Of a DNA stretch of 64,000 nucleotides, positions 52,512-61,399 are shown in pieces. Made by a program: the position numbers and the translations under genes. Within the stretch, counting starts at the first letter, position 1. Each line of letters begins with the position of its first letter. The notes under the pieces are model-generated. The model did no database searches. It saw only the letters and a list, made by a program, of their open reading frames with translations, and was not told where the DNA came from. The DNA is from Marinobacterium zhoushanense (GTDB lineage Bacteria; Pseudomonadota; Gammaproteobacteria; Pseudomonadales; Balneatricaceae), in assembly GCF_014641945.1 (NCBI RefSeq), contig NZ_BMIJ01000004.1, positions 274,691 through 338,690 on the forward strand, given 5' to 3'.

Positions 52512-53654
52512 ATGCTATTCGATTACGAAACGCTGAAACTGATCTGGTGGGCACTGGTCGGCGTACTGCTGATCGGCTTTGCCATCACCGATGGCTTCGA
52601 CATGGGCGCCTGCGCACTGCTGCCGCTGCTGGGCAAGACTGATACCGAACGCCGCGTGGTGATCAATACCGTCGGCCCACATTGGGAAGGCAACCAGGTC
52701 TGGTTCATCACCGCAGGCGGCGCGATCTTCGCCGCCTGGCCGGCGGTTTATGCTGCGGCCTTCTCCGGCTTCTACTGGGCGATGCTGCTGGTGCTGTTTG
52801 CGCTGTTCTGCCGTCCGGTAGGTTTCGACTATCGCTCCAAGATCGCCGATCCGCGCTGGCGTAACGCCTGGGACTGGGCTCTGGTCGTCGGCGGCGTGGT
52901 GCCTGCGCTGGTGTTCGGTGTCGCCTTCGGTAACCTGCTGCAGGGGGTACCGTTCCAGCACGACGAGTTCCTGCGCCCAAGCTATCAGGGCAACCTGTTT
53001 GGCCTGCTCAACCCCTTTGGCCTGCTCACCGGCGCGGTCAGCCTCGGCATGCTGGCGATGCACGGTGCGGTCTGGGTGCAACTGCGTAGCGAAGGCACGG
53101 TCAATGCGCGCGCACGCCGACTGGCCCAACTCTGCGCACTGATCACCCTGGCGGGATTTGCCCTGGCCGGTATCTGGCTAAGCGGTAGCATCGACGGTTA
53201 TCAGATCGTCTCGGCACCCGCGCACGACGCACTGTCCAACCCTCTGGCGAAAGAGGTGATTCGAGCCGAAGGCGCCTGGCTGGCCAACTACTCAGCCTAC
53301 CCCGCTACTCTGCTGGCACCGGCGCTGGGTTTCGCCGGCTTGATCGGTACCTTCCTGTTCGCCGGCCGCAGGCTTGCTGGATGGGCCTTCCTGACCAGCT
53401 CGCTGGCGATGGCAGGCATTATCCTGACCGCTGGGCTTTCGATGTTCCCGTTTGTCATGCCGTCGAGCCTGAGCCCGAACTCCAGCCTCACGCTCTGGGA
53501 TGCCTCATCCAGCCAGCTGACGCTGAACGTGATGACCTATGCCGCGATCCTGTTCGTACCGATCATCCTCGGCTACACCCTCTGGTGTTACCGTGCGCTT
53601 TGGGGTCGCACGTCGGTGGAGTTTATCCGCAACAACGACCACTCAACTTATTGA
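52512..53654 (+). CDS. cydB: Cytochrome bd ubiquinol oxidase subunit II
   Basis: A 380-residue CydB with eight to nine membrane helices: LKLIWWALVGVLLIGFAITD, GFDMGACALLP, VGPHWEGNQVWFIT and GLSMFPFVMPSS (family hallmark). It pairs with CydA in the inner membrane. AGGAG lies 9 nt upstream. It follows cydA by 14 bp and precedes cydX by 10 bp. Confidence 0.96.
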   Translation: MLFDYETLKLIWWALVGVLLIGFAITDGFDMGACALLPLLGKTDTERRVVINTVGPHWEGNQVWFITAGGAIFAAWPAVYAAAFSGFYWAMLLVLFALFCRPVGFDYRSKIADPRWRNAWDWALVVGGVVPALVFGVAFGNLLQGVPFQHDEFLRPSYQGNLFGLLNPFGLLTGAVSLGMLAMHGAVWVQLRSEGTVNARARRLAQLCALITLAGFALAGIWLSGSIDGYQIVSAPAHDALSNPLAKEVIRAEGAWLANYSAYPATLLAPALGFAGLIGTFLFAGRRLAGWAFLTSSLAMAGIILTAGLSMFPFVMPSSLSPNSSLTLWDASSSQLTLNVMTYAAILFVPIILGYTLWCYRALWGRTSVEFIRNNDHSTY

Positions 53655-53664
53655 GGTGATACAG

Positions 53665-53766
53665 ATGTGGTATTTCGCATGGATACTCGGCGTACTGCTC
53701 GCCTGCTCCTTCGGCATCATCAATGCGATGTGGCTTGAGGCGGAAAATCTGGACGAGGAGCGCTAA
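53665..53766 (+). CDS. cydX: Cytochrome bd accessory subunit CydX
   Basis: A 33-residue single-helix protein, MWYFAWILGVLLACSFGIIN, then AMWLEAENLDEER. It matches CydX, which stabilises the haem cofactors of CydAB. GAGGTGAT precedes the ATG. Third gene of cydABX. Confidence 0.93.
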   Translation: MWYFAWILGVLLACSFGIINAMWLEAENLDEER

Positions 53767-53778
53767 TCCCGTGTCGAC

Positions 53779-53804
53779 CGGGCGGCAATCACGCCGCCCG
53801 TTTT
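53779..53804 (+). terminator. Intrinsic terminator of cydABX
   Basis: A perfect 8-bp stem CGGGCGGC/GCCGCCCG with an AATCAC loop, followed by TTTT, 13 nt after the cydX stop. Confidence 0.85.
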
Positions 53805-53841
53805 ACGTTGTTCAGGAGTTGTCGCGCCGGGAGCAAGGGAT

Positions 53842-54315
53842 TCAGGACTTCGGTTGCAACTGCTTGGCGCGGCTGTTCAGCCAGGAGCGGATGATGGCAG
53901 CCCGTTTCGGCTGCTTCAGGTAGTCACGAATAAACACATCGATCGACATCGCGGCCAGGGCCTGCTGACCGACCTCCAACCGCTGCATCAACCACCGACT
54001 GCTCAACACCTCTTCGCGCAGCGATGTGGCAACCTGCTGTTCCCAACCCTGCGGCATATACTGACGGCCATCGACGGAAAAGTGGACCTGGCTTTGACAA
54101 TAGAAGGCGGGGATACCGATCTGCTCGACAAACGCATCGCAGACACGTACCGCCACATCCACCATGCCGACATCGTTGGCACGATCGGCATTCAAGCGGA
54201 TGCTCTGATTGGTGGCGCCAAAATCAACGACGGTGTCGGCCTGGACCGACGCCGAACAGGCGAGTACGGACACCAGAGTCCACAGCCCGGCACGGGATGT
54301 AATAGCGCTCATCAC
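53842..54315 (-). CDS. Uncharacterised exported protein
   Basis: 157 residues. A signal peptide (residues 1-26, ending SASVQA) precedes a small domain with two cysteines (VRVCDAFVEQ and FYCQSQVHF) that could form a disulfide in the periplasm, and a basic helical end. No family recognised. It is convergent with cydX. Confidence 0.7.
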   Translation of the reverse strand: MMSAITSRAGLWTLVSVLACSASVQADTVVDFGATNQSIRLNADRANDVGMVDVAVRVCDAFVEQIGIPAFYCQSQVHFSVDGRQYMPQGWEQQVATSLREEVLSSRWLMQRLEVGQQALAAMSIDVFIRDYLKQPKRAAIIRSWLNSRAKQLQPKS

Positions 54316-54384
54316 TCATTCCCCCTTTGCCCGAGAGGCTGGGACTGACCGCCACGAGCGCCTCACAAGTAACGCTTCAGTCGG

Positions 54385-54885
54385 TCAGCCGTTTGTCGAC
54401 AGGGTACGGAATCCACGATTGAAGTAAAGCAACGCATCCTGGTTTTCACACAGGACGACGTTGTCGATCTCGGTATAGAACACCGAGTGGCTGCCCACCT
54501 CGGCGACATCGACGATACGCCCCTCCAGTGCGGCCAGCGCGCCCCTCAGCATCGGCTGCTCCAGCACCGCGCCCGGCGCCCAGATATCGAGTGCAAAGCG
54601 CTCCTCCATCGCCACACCGGTCATACCGGCGAAGTGGCGGGAGACCTCCTCCTGCCCGGCATTGCAGACGTTGACGCAGAGACGGCCGTTGGCCTTGAAC
54701 ACCGCGTTGGTTTCACTGTTGCGATTGATGCAGACCAGCAGCGTCGCCGGGGAGTCCGATACCGAACAGACTGCTGTCGCGGTCAGTCCGCATGTACCGC
54801 TCTCGCCACGGGAGGTCACCACATTGACCGCCGCCGCAAGCTGGGACATGGCGTTGCGAAACAGCTGCTGTAACTCGTTCTGCAT
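54385..54885 (-). CDS. Flavin reductase (HpaC/RutF type)
   Basis: A 166-residue flavin reductase-like protein: LAAAVNVVTSRGE, GLTATAVCSVSDSPATLLVC and LCVNVCNAGQEEVSRHFAG are typical of HpaC/RutF, which use NAD(P)H to give reduced FMN/FAD to a monooxygenase. No monooxygenase is adjacent. The start at 54885 has AAGGA 8 nt upstream and the family N-terminus. Downstream of ttcA, same strand. Confidence 0.87.
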   Translation of the reverse strand: MQNELQQLFRNAMSQLAAAVNVVTSRGESGTCGLTATAVCSVSDSPATLLVCINRNSETNAVFKANGRLCVNVCNAGQEEVSRHFAGMTGVAMEERFALDIWAPGAVLEQPMLRGALAALEGRIVDVAEVGSHSVFYTEIDNVVLCENQDALLYFNRGFRTLSTNG

Positions 54886-54955
54886 GATGAAGATCCTTCT
54901 GTTCAGGTCATGAACCTGCGCAAATAGTGTTGGGTTATGGTGTGTTATCAGGCGG

Positions 54956-55918
54956 CTAGAGCGACAGGATATCGATCCGTTCCATGGTCTGGACACCGCC
55001 GTTGCCGCTGGAGGACTCCTCATCCGACTCTGCACGGAAACCGGCCAGCGCCGCCGGGTCGGCGATACCATGGGGGAAGCCCAGCTGCAGCGACTTGAAA
55101 TCGAACAGTGCAGTATCAGCCAGGTGCGAGGGCACCACGTTGCACAATGCTCTGAACATGGTTTCGATACGTCCGGGATTGGTTTTGTCCCAGCCCTGCA
55201 ACATCTCCTTGATCACCTGACGCTGCAGGTTCTCCTGCGAGCCACACAGGTTACAGGGGATGATCGGGAACTGCTTGAGCTCGGCATACTCGGCGATATC
55301 CTTCTCCCGCGCATAGGCTAGCGGGCGGATCACCATGTTCTTGCCGTCGTCGGAGACCAGTTTAGGCGGCATCGATTTCAACTTGCCGCCATAGAACATG
55401 TTGAGGAAGAAGGTCTCGAGGATATCGTCACGGTGGTGCCCAAGGGCGATCTTGTTGGCACCGATCTCATCGGCGAAGCCATACAGGGTGCCGCGGCGCA
55501 GACGGGAGCAAAGCGCGCAGGTGGTCTTACCCTCAGGGACCACCTCTTTGACGATGGAGTAGGTATCGCGTTCGACGATATGGTAAGGCACGCCAATCGA
55601 CGCCAGATACTCCGGCAGCACATGCTCGGGGAATCCCGGCTGTTTCTGATCCAGGTTCACTGCCACCAGCTCGAAATCAACCGGTGCGCTCTTCTGCAGG
55701 TTGAGCAATATATCGAGCATGGCATAGGAGTCTTTACCGCCGGACAGGCAGACCATCACCTTGTCGCCGGCCTCGATCATATTGAACGCCTCGATCGCCT
55801 GGCCCACCTCGCGGCGCAGTCGCTTCTGCAGCTTGTTCAGGCGGGTTTTGCGCTTTTTATCGAGTTCGTTGGTCGCGGCATCGACCTGATCGGCGTGAAT
55901 GCGAGTATCGGCGGTCAT
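54956..55918 (-). CDS. ttcA: tRNA 2-thiocytidine biosynthesis protein TtcA
   Basis: A 320-residue PP-loop ATPase with [11 protein letters not shown] near 65 and the iron-sulfur/catalytic cysteines [10 protein letters not shown] and CNLCGSQEN. It thiolates C32 of tRNA with an oxygen-sensitive [4Fe-4S] cluster. The ATG at 55918 ([13 protein letters not shown]) is preferred. Longer in-frame versions run into the end of the upstream gene. Confidence 0.95.
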   Translation of the reverse strand: MTADTRIHADQVDAATNELDKKRKTRLNKLQKRLRREVGQAIEAFNMIEAGDKVMVCLSGGKDSYAMLDILLNLQKSAPVDFELVAVNLDQKQPGFPEHVLPEYLASIGVPYHIVERDTYSIVKEVVPEGKTTCALCSRLRRGTLYGFADEIGANKIALGHHRDDILETFFLNMFYGGKLKSMPPKLVSDDGKNMVIRPLAYAREKDIAEYAELKQFPIIPCNLCGSQENLQRQVIKEMLQGWDKTNPGRIETMFRALCNVVPSHLADTALFDFKSLQLGFPHGIADPAALAGFRAESDEESSSGNGGVQTMERIDILSL

Positions 55919-55988
55919 GGCTGTGTACTGGGTCAGTTGCAAAGGGGCAAAATTATAGCCTAAAGCGCTCGCGGATTCAGCGCTTACG

Positions 55989-56783
55989 CTACTCTTCTTT
56001 CGCCGCGAGCCAGCCGATCTCGATCGCCGTCGCCGCGCCGACCACGGCATGGTCAAGACTCGGCGGCAACAGCGACCATCCCGGCGTCACCTGCACCCGT
56101 CCGCCCATGATCTCCGCGCGCTGCTGCGGGAACAGCGGTGCCTGTACCGGATCGGCAAAACCATCCGGCCAGAGCGGCTTGCCGCTCTGTACGTCATATT
56201 TGTCACTGGCCCCCAGGGTATGCAGCAACTCGTGTGCGGCGACAAAGTTGTTGATCCCCTGCTGTTGCTCACTGGCGTAGCCGTTGACCAGCCCGATCAT
56301 CCCTTTCTGCAATCCGAGCGAGTGCTGCGTACCCAGCGGGTTATCGGGAGCGTAAAAACTCATGAAGATGCGGATATTGCTGTCCGCCGCATTCCAACTG
56401 TCGTAGCGCCAGACCCACAAGCGCATGCGTACCGCCCACCAGAGCGCCTGCACGATACTGGCCTGTTCAGGCACCCGCGGCGGCAGCGCCTCAATAGCCG
56501 GAGCCAGATGAACCCTCACCGGCCTGGTCAGTTCGATTTCGTAGCGAGCGCCCTCACGGGAGAAAAAAGACTCGATATCGCGGAAACTCTCCGGGGTGAG
56601 ACTGGCGATATAGCGTGCCGTCGAATCCTGCCGGTCAGCGTTGATCGGGTAGATATGCACGACAACCGGATCGTGCCAATCGACGCTGCGCGTACTCGAC
56701 AGCAGTAGGTATAGCGCCAGAATCACCAACAGTACCGACAGCAGCGACAGGCGCAGCCAGCCAAACAGCGTGGATCGACGCAT
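55989..56783 (-). CDS. Membrane-anchored metzincin-like metalloprotease
   Basis: A 264-residue protein with one N-terminal membrane helix (about 10-29) and a periplasmic domain. [11 protein letters not shown] at 184-194 gives HExxHxxGxxD, the zinc motif of snapalysin-like metzincins where Asp replaces the third His. A Met in AEIMGGR (226) could be the Met-turn. The residues after the motif ([18 protein letters not shown]) are unusual. No characterised family was recognised. It lies between yqaA and ttcA. Confidence 0.75.
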   Translation of the reverse strand: MRRSTLFGWLRLSLLSVLLVILALYLLLSSTRSVDWHDPVVVHIYPINADRQDSTARYIASLTPESFRDIESFFSREGARYEIELTRPVRVHLAPAIEALPPRVPEQASIVQALWWAVRMRLWVWRYDSWNAADSNIRIFMSFYAPDNPLGTQHSLGLQKGMIGLVNGYASEQQQGINNFVAAHELLHTLGASDKYDVQSGKPLWPDGFADPVQAPLFPQQRAEIMGGRVQVTPGWSLLPPSLDHAVVGAATAIEIGWLAAKEE

Positions 56784-56809
56784 CCACCCTCCCGGTTGTC
56801 AGACAGTTG

Positions 56810-57238
56810 TCAGATGTGCAGCAATCCGGCCACCGCCAGATACCGCACGCTCTTGCCCAGCGTTATCAGCAGCAGACTGGCGATCCAGTTGAACCTGAGC
56901 CAACCGGCGACCAGGCAGAGCGGGTCACCGATGATCGGCAGCCAGGCCAACAACAGCGCCATCGGTCCGAAACGCGCCAGCCGCTGCTGCGCCCGCTGGT
57001 GCTTTGCAGAAAGTATGCGAAGCGGGTAGCGCCGCTGCAACCACAGCCCCATGGCGAAGGTCAGCATACTGCCGAGTACATTGCCCAGCGTCGCCACCGA
57101 AACCGGCAACACCCACTCTCCGCGCTGCAGCACCATCCAGGCCAGAAGCGCCTCGGAACCACCGGGCAGCAGCGTCGACGAGATAAAAGCGCTGACAAAA
57201 AGCCAAGGTAGCGTCGGCTCAGCCCAGAAGCCTTCCAT
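56810..57238 (-). CDS. YqaA family inner-membrane protein
   Basis: A 142-residue DedA/VTT-related protein with about four membrane helices: FVSAFISSTLLPGGSEALLA near the start, ATLGNVLGSMLTFAMG, and LAWLPIIGDPLCLVAG. YqaA proteins are unassigned relatives of the DedA scramblase/flippase superfamily. The ATG at 57238 is preferred over a GTG one codon earlier. It lies downstream of recQ on the same strand. Confidence 0.87.
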   Translation of the reverse strand: MEGFWAEPTLPWLFVSAFISSTLLPGGSEALLAWMVLQRGEWVLPVSVATLGNVLGSMLTFAMGLWLQRRYPLRILSAKHQRAQQRLARFGPMALLLAWLPIIGDPLCLVAGWLRFNWIASLLLITLGKSVRYLAVAGLLHI

Positions 57239-57265
57239 CACGAGACATCCATCAAACGGCGTCCA

Positions 57266-59410
57266 TCAAACGGTATCCAGCCCCTGGGCGATGCAGCGCA
57301 GCACGCCGTACTCGTAGGCGCCGGCCAACGCCTCGTGTACCACCTTCAGCGAACCGCCCTTATGCCTGCGATGCTCCAGTATGGTCTGCTCGATCTGCCG
57401 GCGCTCCGCCTCGGGCAGTTCCACCACCTCATCCACGCCGATCGCGCCCTTGGCGATGGACGCCGCCAGGTGACCGTAGATCACGTTGACCGAGAGCTTC
57501 TGCTGCCTGGCCACCTGTTCAACGCTCATGCCGCTGCGGTAGAGCAGCAGCGTCTCCTCCGCTTGAGTATCGGTATCCGGCGCCGGCGCGACCTGATGCT
57601 CGTCGATCAGCTCAAGGAAGGGATCGCCGTACTGGGCCAGCTTGCGTTCGCCCACGCCGTTGAGGCGGCGCAACTGGATTGGCGTCAGCGGCCGGTACAC
57701 CACCATCTCCATCAGCGTAGCGTCGTGAAAGATCACATAGGGCGGTACATCCTGCTCCTCTGCCAACTGTTTGCGCAGCGCCTTGAGCGCATTCCACAGC
57801 GCATGATCCTCGGCATCCAGTTGCTGCTGGGGTGCCCGACCACGTCCGCTGGCCACCTTGCTCGACGCGGCTTTACTGCGCAGATCGCGGCGTAGTTCCA
57901 GCGATTCCTCGCCGCGTAGCAGGGCCCGGCAGCGCTCGGCCAGCTGCAACGCACCATGACAGGGCTCCACGGTCAGATAGCCACGTGCCACCAGCTGGCG
58001 GAACACCGAACGCCACTGATTGCGATCAAGCTCCTTGCCGATACCCCAGGTGGTCAGCTGCTCATGGCCGCGCTGTCGCGATTTATCGGAGCTCTCGCCG
58101 AGCAGGATATCGATAATGTAGTTGACGCCGTAGATCTGCCCGCCGCGATAGACCGCCGACAGCGCCTTGCGCGCCGCCTCGGTCCCATCCCAGACCGGCA
58201 CCGGCTCAAGACAGGTGTCGCAGTTGCCACAGGGCGGATGGTCAGGCTCACCGAAATAGGCCAGCAGCGCCTGGCGCCGGCAGTTGGTGATCTCACACAG
58301 GCCCAGCATCGCCTCCAGCTTCTGGCGCTCAACCTGCTTATGGATCTCGTCCGCCTGGGAGCCCTCCAGCATCTGGCGCAGGAAGATCACGTCCTGCAGG
58401 CCGTAGACCATCCAGGCATCGGCGGGTTGGCCATCACGACCCGCACGCCCGGTCTCCTGGTAGTAGGCCTCCACCGACTTGGGCAGATCCAGATGAGCGA
58501 CGAAACGGACATTGGGCTTGTCGATACCCATGCCGAAGGCGATGGTGGCGACCATAATGATCGGTTCTTCGGTCAGAAAGCGGTGCAGATGGTGCTGCCT
58601 GAGTTCCGGCGACAGCCCGGCGTGATAGGGCAAGGCGTTGAAGCCACGCTCGCTGAGCCAGGCGGCGGTATCCTCCACCCGCTTGCGCGACAGGCAGTAG
58701 ACGATCCCCACATCCTGGGCGTGCTCCTCCTTGATGAAACGCAGCAACTGCTCCCGCGCCCTGTCTTTCTGGCCGATGCGGTAGCGGATATTGGGCCGGT
58801 CAAAGCCCTGAATAAAGATGCGCGCATCGGTCAGCTCCAGCCGCTCGATGATCTCCTGCCGGGTACGGGCATCGGCGGTAGCGGTCAGCGCAATACGCGG
58901 CACACCGGGGAACAGCCCACGCAGGCGGTTGAGCTGCATGTATTCGGGACGGAAATCATGCCCCCACTGGGATACGCAGTGCGCCTCGTCGATGGCAAAC
59001 AGCGCCAGCTTCGCGCGCTGGAACAGCGCCAGCGAGCGCGGTTGCAACAGCCGCTCGGGCGCAATGTAGATCATGTCCAGCTCACCGTTGACCAGCTGCG
59101 CCTCAGTGGCCTGCAGCTGCTCCAGCGGCAGCGAGGAGTTCAGGCAACCGGCGCGGATACCGAGCTGGGACAGGGCGCTGACCTGATCCTGCATCAGCGC
59201 GATCAGCGGCGAAATCACCACCCCGGTGCCTTCTCGCGCCAGCGACGGCAGCTGGTAACAGAGAGATTTGCCCCCGCCGGTGGGCATGATGACCAGTGCG
59301 TCCTGTCCGTTCAGCAACGTCTCGACAACGGCATCCTGCGGAGGACGAAAACTCTCGAAGCCGAATACCTCGGCTAATATCTGCTTTGCGCGTTCAATCA
59401 TGCCGCGCAT
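57266..59410 (-). CDS. recQ: ATP-dependent DNA helicase RecQ
   Basis: A 714-residue RecQ: Walker [19 protein letters not shown] box [19 protein letters not shown], motif [17 protein letters not shown], the RecQ-Ct zinc cysteines ([16 protein letters not shown]), a winged helix, and the HRDC domain near 530-610. It is longer than E. coli RecQ (about 610). The extra C-terminal 100 residues look like a second helix-turn-helix-like region ([20 protein letters not shown]). It unwinds 3'-5' in recombination repair. The start is either 59410 or 59401. GGGAG lies upstream. Confidence 0.95.
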   Translation of the reverse strand: MRGMIERAKQILAEVFGFESFRPPQDAVVETLLNGQDALVIMPTGGGKSLCYQLPSLAREGTGVVISPLIALMQDQVSALSQLGIRAGCLNSSLPLEQLQATEAQLVNGELDMIYIAPERLLQPRSLALFQRAKLALFAIDEAHCVSQWGHDFRPEYMQLNRLRGLFPGVPRIALTATADARTRQEIIERLELTDARIFIQGFDRPNIRYRIGQKDRAREQLLRFIKEEHAQDVGIVYCLSRKRVEDTAAWLSERGFNALPYHAGLSPELRQHHLHRFLTEEPIIMVATIAFGMGIDKPNVRFVAHLDLPKSVEAYYQETGRAGRDGQPADAWMVYGLQDVIFLRQMLEGSQADEIHKQVERQKLEAMLGLCEITNCRRQALLAYFGEPDHPPCGNCDTCLEPVPVWDGTEAARKALSAVYRGGQIYGVNYIIDILLGESSDKSRQRGHEQLTTWGIGKELDRNQWRSVFRQLVARGYLTVEPCHGALQLAERCRALLRGEESLELRRDLRSKAASSKVASGRGRAPQQQLDAEDHALWNALKALRKQLAEEQDVPPYVIFHDATLMEMVVYRPLTPIQLRRLNGVGERKLAQYGDPFLELIDEHQVAPAPDTDTQAEETLLLYRSGMSVEQVARQQKLSVNVIYGHLAASIAKGAIGVDEVVELPEAERRQIEQTILEHRRHKGGSLKVVHEALAGAYEYGVLRCIAQGLDTV

Positions 59411-59521
59411 TATCCGCGATGCTCCCCGGCAAGTCATCTGCGGATAGCGCAATTTCGCGGTACCCGCGGACCGCTTTAGAGAGTAGAATCAGCGCACATC
59501 GAACTGCTGGAAGCCCGCACC

Positions 59522-60103
59522 ATGACCGTTAACACTGCCGCCCTGATCACTGAAGACGAACTGGATATCCTTGAGGAGTTCCTGTTTTCGCCCGCCGTAT
59601 CGGAAGAAGCACTGGATCTGATCGGTGCCCATGGTTTGCTCTGTGCTATCAATATTTCGCCGGCCGCAGTACCGGAGGCTGAATGGCTGGAGCTGATATT
59701 CGATGGCGAGCCGAAGTGGGAGTCCGCCGCGCAGAATGAGCAGATCATCGGTCTGTTGCGCAAGCTGAACAACACCATCAGCAACGACCTCTACTCCGAT
59801 CAGGAGATCCTGCTGCCCTGCGAACTGACGCTGGAGCCGGAAGAGGACGAAGAGCTGACCGAGATCACCCTCTGGGCCCAGTCCTTCATGGAAGGGGTGT
59901 TCATCCGCGAAGATGACTGGTTCGGCCAGGACGAGGAGGAGGTTGCCGGCCTGCTGCTGCCGATCATGGTCGCCTCCGACCTGTTCGAGGACAGCGAAAT
60001 CACCGATATCCGCAAGGACCGTGCGCTGTCCGAAGAGATGTGTGCGCAGATCCCGGAAGTGTTGATCGACCTCTACCTGCACTTCCACGCACCGGAGAAG
60101 TAA
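59522..60103 (+). CDS. YecA/UPF0149 family protein
   Basis: A 193-residue acidic helical protein of the UPF0149/YecA family: ELDILEEFLFSPAVSEEALD, GLLCAINISP and WAQSFMEGVFIREDDW. It lacks the SEC-C zinc tail of E. coli YecA. Function unknown. Divergent to recQ. Confidence 0.83.
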   Translation: MTVNTAALITEDELDILEEFLFSPAVSEEALDLIGAHGLLCAINISPAAVPEAEWLELIFDGEPKWESAAQNEQIIGLLRKLNNTISNDLYSDQEILLPCELTLEPEEDEELTEITLWAQSFMEGVFIREDDWFGQDEEEVAGLLLPIMVASDLFEDSEITDIRKDRALSEEMCAQIPEVLIDLYLHFHAPEK

Positions 60104-60124
60104 GGGGGCAGGGCCTTACGCCAG

Positions 60125-60152
60125 CGCCGACGGTCGAGTTCAGCCGTCGGCG
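60125..60152. terminator. Hairpin between yecA and cupin genes
   Basis: A 9-bp perfect stem CGCCGACGG/CCGTCGGCG with a 10-nt loop, overlapping the last codons of the convergent cupin gene. No T-run. Confidence 0.5.
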
Positions 60153-60505
60153 GCCGGATAGTGCACCGCCAGCCAGACGGTGGGCCTGTCCGGTACCGTC
60201 CAGCTAACCCGATGACAGGTATGAGCGGGAATATCCAGAGCATCGCCCGGAGCCAGCTCGACCTCGGAGCCATCCTCGAACGCCAGACGCGCCGCCCCCT
60301 CTAGCAGCATCACCCATTCATGGTTCGGCTGGTCGTACCAGCCACTCTCCGGCGAACTCTGGCCCTGAGAGACGATCCGCTCGATCATCACACCGTTCAC
60401 GCCCGCCAGTCGCTCGAACACCTCGCCGTTCGCGGCATCCGGCAGCCCTCGCAATAGGTTTATCACCTCGATCACATCGACTCCTTGAACTGCACTGAAT
60501 GACAT
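60140..60505 (-). CDS. Cupin domain protein
   Basis: A 121-residue single-domain cupin: HEWVMLLEGAARLAFEDGSE and LAPGDALDIPAHTCHRVSW carry the metal-binding His/Glu set. Substrate unknown. It lies 12 bp after the ECF sigma factor on the same strand and is probably the last gene of that operon. Confidence 0.85.
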   Translation of the reverse strand: MSFSAVQGVDVIEVINLLRGLPDAANGEVFERLAGVNGVMIERIVSQGQSSPESGWYDQPNHEWVMLLEGAARLAFEDGSEVELAPGDALDIPAHTCHRVSWTVPDRPTVWLAVHYPAADG

Positions 60506-60517
60506 TTCACAACACCG

Positions 60518-61399
60518 CTAGACCATCTCACGCCTTGCCGTTCTCAATTTATCCGGATTTCTGACCATCAGGAGATGGCGAATCTGTTCTCCCTGCCGGA
60601 TCAGTGTACAGGTTGTAACAGGCTCCCTGTTCACGTAAATCAAGATACCCGGCTCATTGTTGATATTTGCGGTGCGAAAATGGACCTCATCATCCCGGTA
60701 ATAGTGCTGCAACCCCGCCAGAAACGTCAGAATACAGTCACGTCCATGCAGCGGCTTGGACAGAGCCACTGCCTTGCCTCCGCCATCCGATACGAGACTT
60801 GCATCTTCATGCAGTAACTTGAGCAAGGCTTGAGTATCGGCATTGACGAGCGCCGACAACAACTGCTCCATCCAGTACTGATTAACCGCTAGAGTCGATG
60901 ACCGCTCGCCGGTGGACAGCTCCATTTTTTGGCAAGCACGACGATAGATCTGTCGGCAGTTATCGATCGATTTCTCCACGATATCCGCAATCCGTTCATA
61001 CGGCAGATCCAGCACATCACGCAACACCAGTACCGCCCGTTGTGTAGGCGAAAGCGCTTCCATCATCCACAGGACGCCCTGACTGACCTGCTGATAGCGA
61101 TGGGTCAGTTCACTGGGGCAGGCCTGAAGTACGGTTTCTTCGACCAGAGGTTCCGGCAGCCATGGGCCTTCATAGCCCTCTCGGTACCGGGCTCGCCGCA
61201 ACGCATCGATGCACTGGCGGCTTACCAGGGTAATGAGATACGCCTGGGACGATTCAAGCGAGTCGATCGACACGGACTGAAATTTCAGGAATGCATCCTG
61301 CAGAATGTCTTCGGCATCCTGCTTACTGCCCAGCATTCGATAGGCCAGCGCAAACAGACTCGATCGATGTTTTTGAAACGCTTCCAGAGCCGATGTCAT
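60518..61399 (-). CDS. ECF41-type sigma factor (SigJ family) with SnoaL-like domain
   Basis: A 293-residue extracytoplasmic-function sigma factor. Sigma-2 (residues 8-75) has the core-binding AEDILQDAFLKF. Sigma-4 (about 110-165) has LSPTQRAVLVLRDVLDLPYE. A fused SnoaL-like domain (175-293) bears the two ECF41 hallmarks, DGGGK at 205-209 and NPDKL at 281-285. ECF41 factors have no separate anti-sigma, because the fused domain controls activity. It overlaps the oxidoreductase stop by 4 bp. Confidence 0.93.
   Translation of the reverse strand: MTSALEAFQKHRSSLFALAYRMLGSKQDAEDILQDAFLKFQSVSIDSLESSQAYLITLVSRQCIDALRRARYREGYEGPWLPEPLVEETVLQACPSELTHRYQQVSQGVLWMMEALSPTQRAVLVLRDVLDLPYERIADIVEKSIDNCRQIYRRACQKMELSTGERSSTLAVNQYWMEQLLSALVNADTQALLKLLHEDASLVSDGGGKAVALSKPLHGRDCILTFLAGLQHYYRDDEVHFRTANINNEPGILIYVNREPVTTCTLIRQGEQIRHLLMVRNPDKLRTARREMV

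Noticed and set aside
57956..59377. A 473-codon open frame on the plus strand opposite recQ
   Set aside because: It is the antisense shadow of a GC-rich, strongly conserved gene. The product has no family features and no ribosome-binding site.
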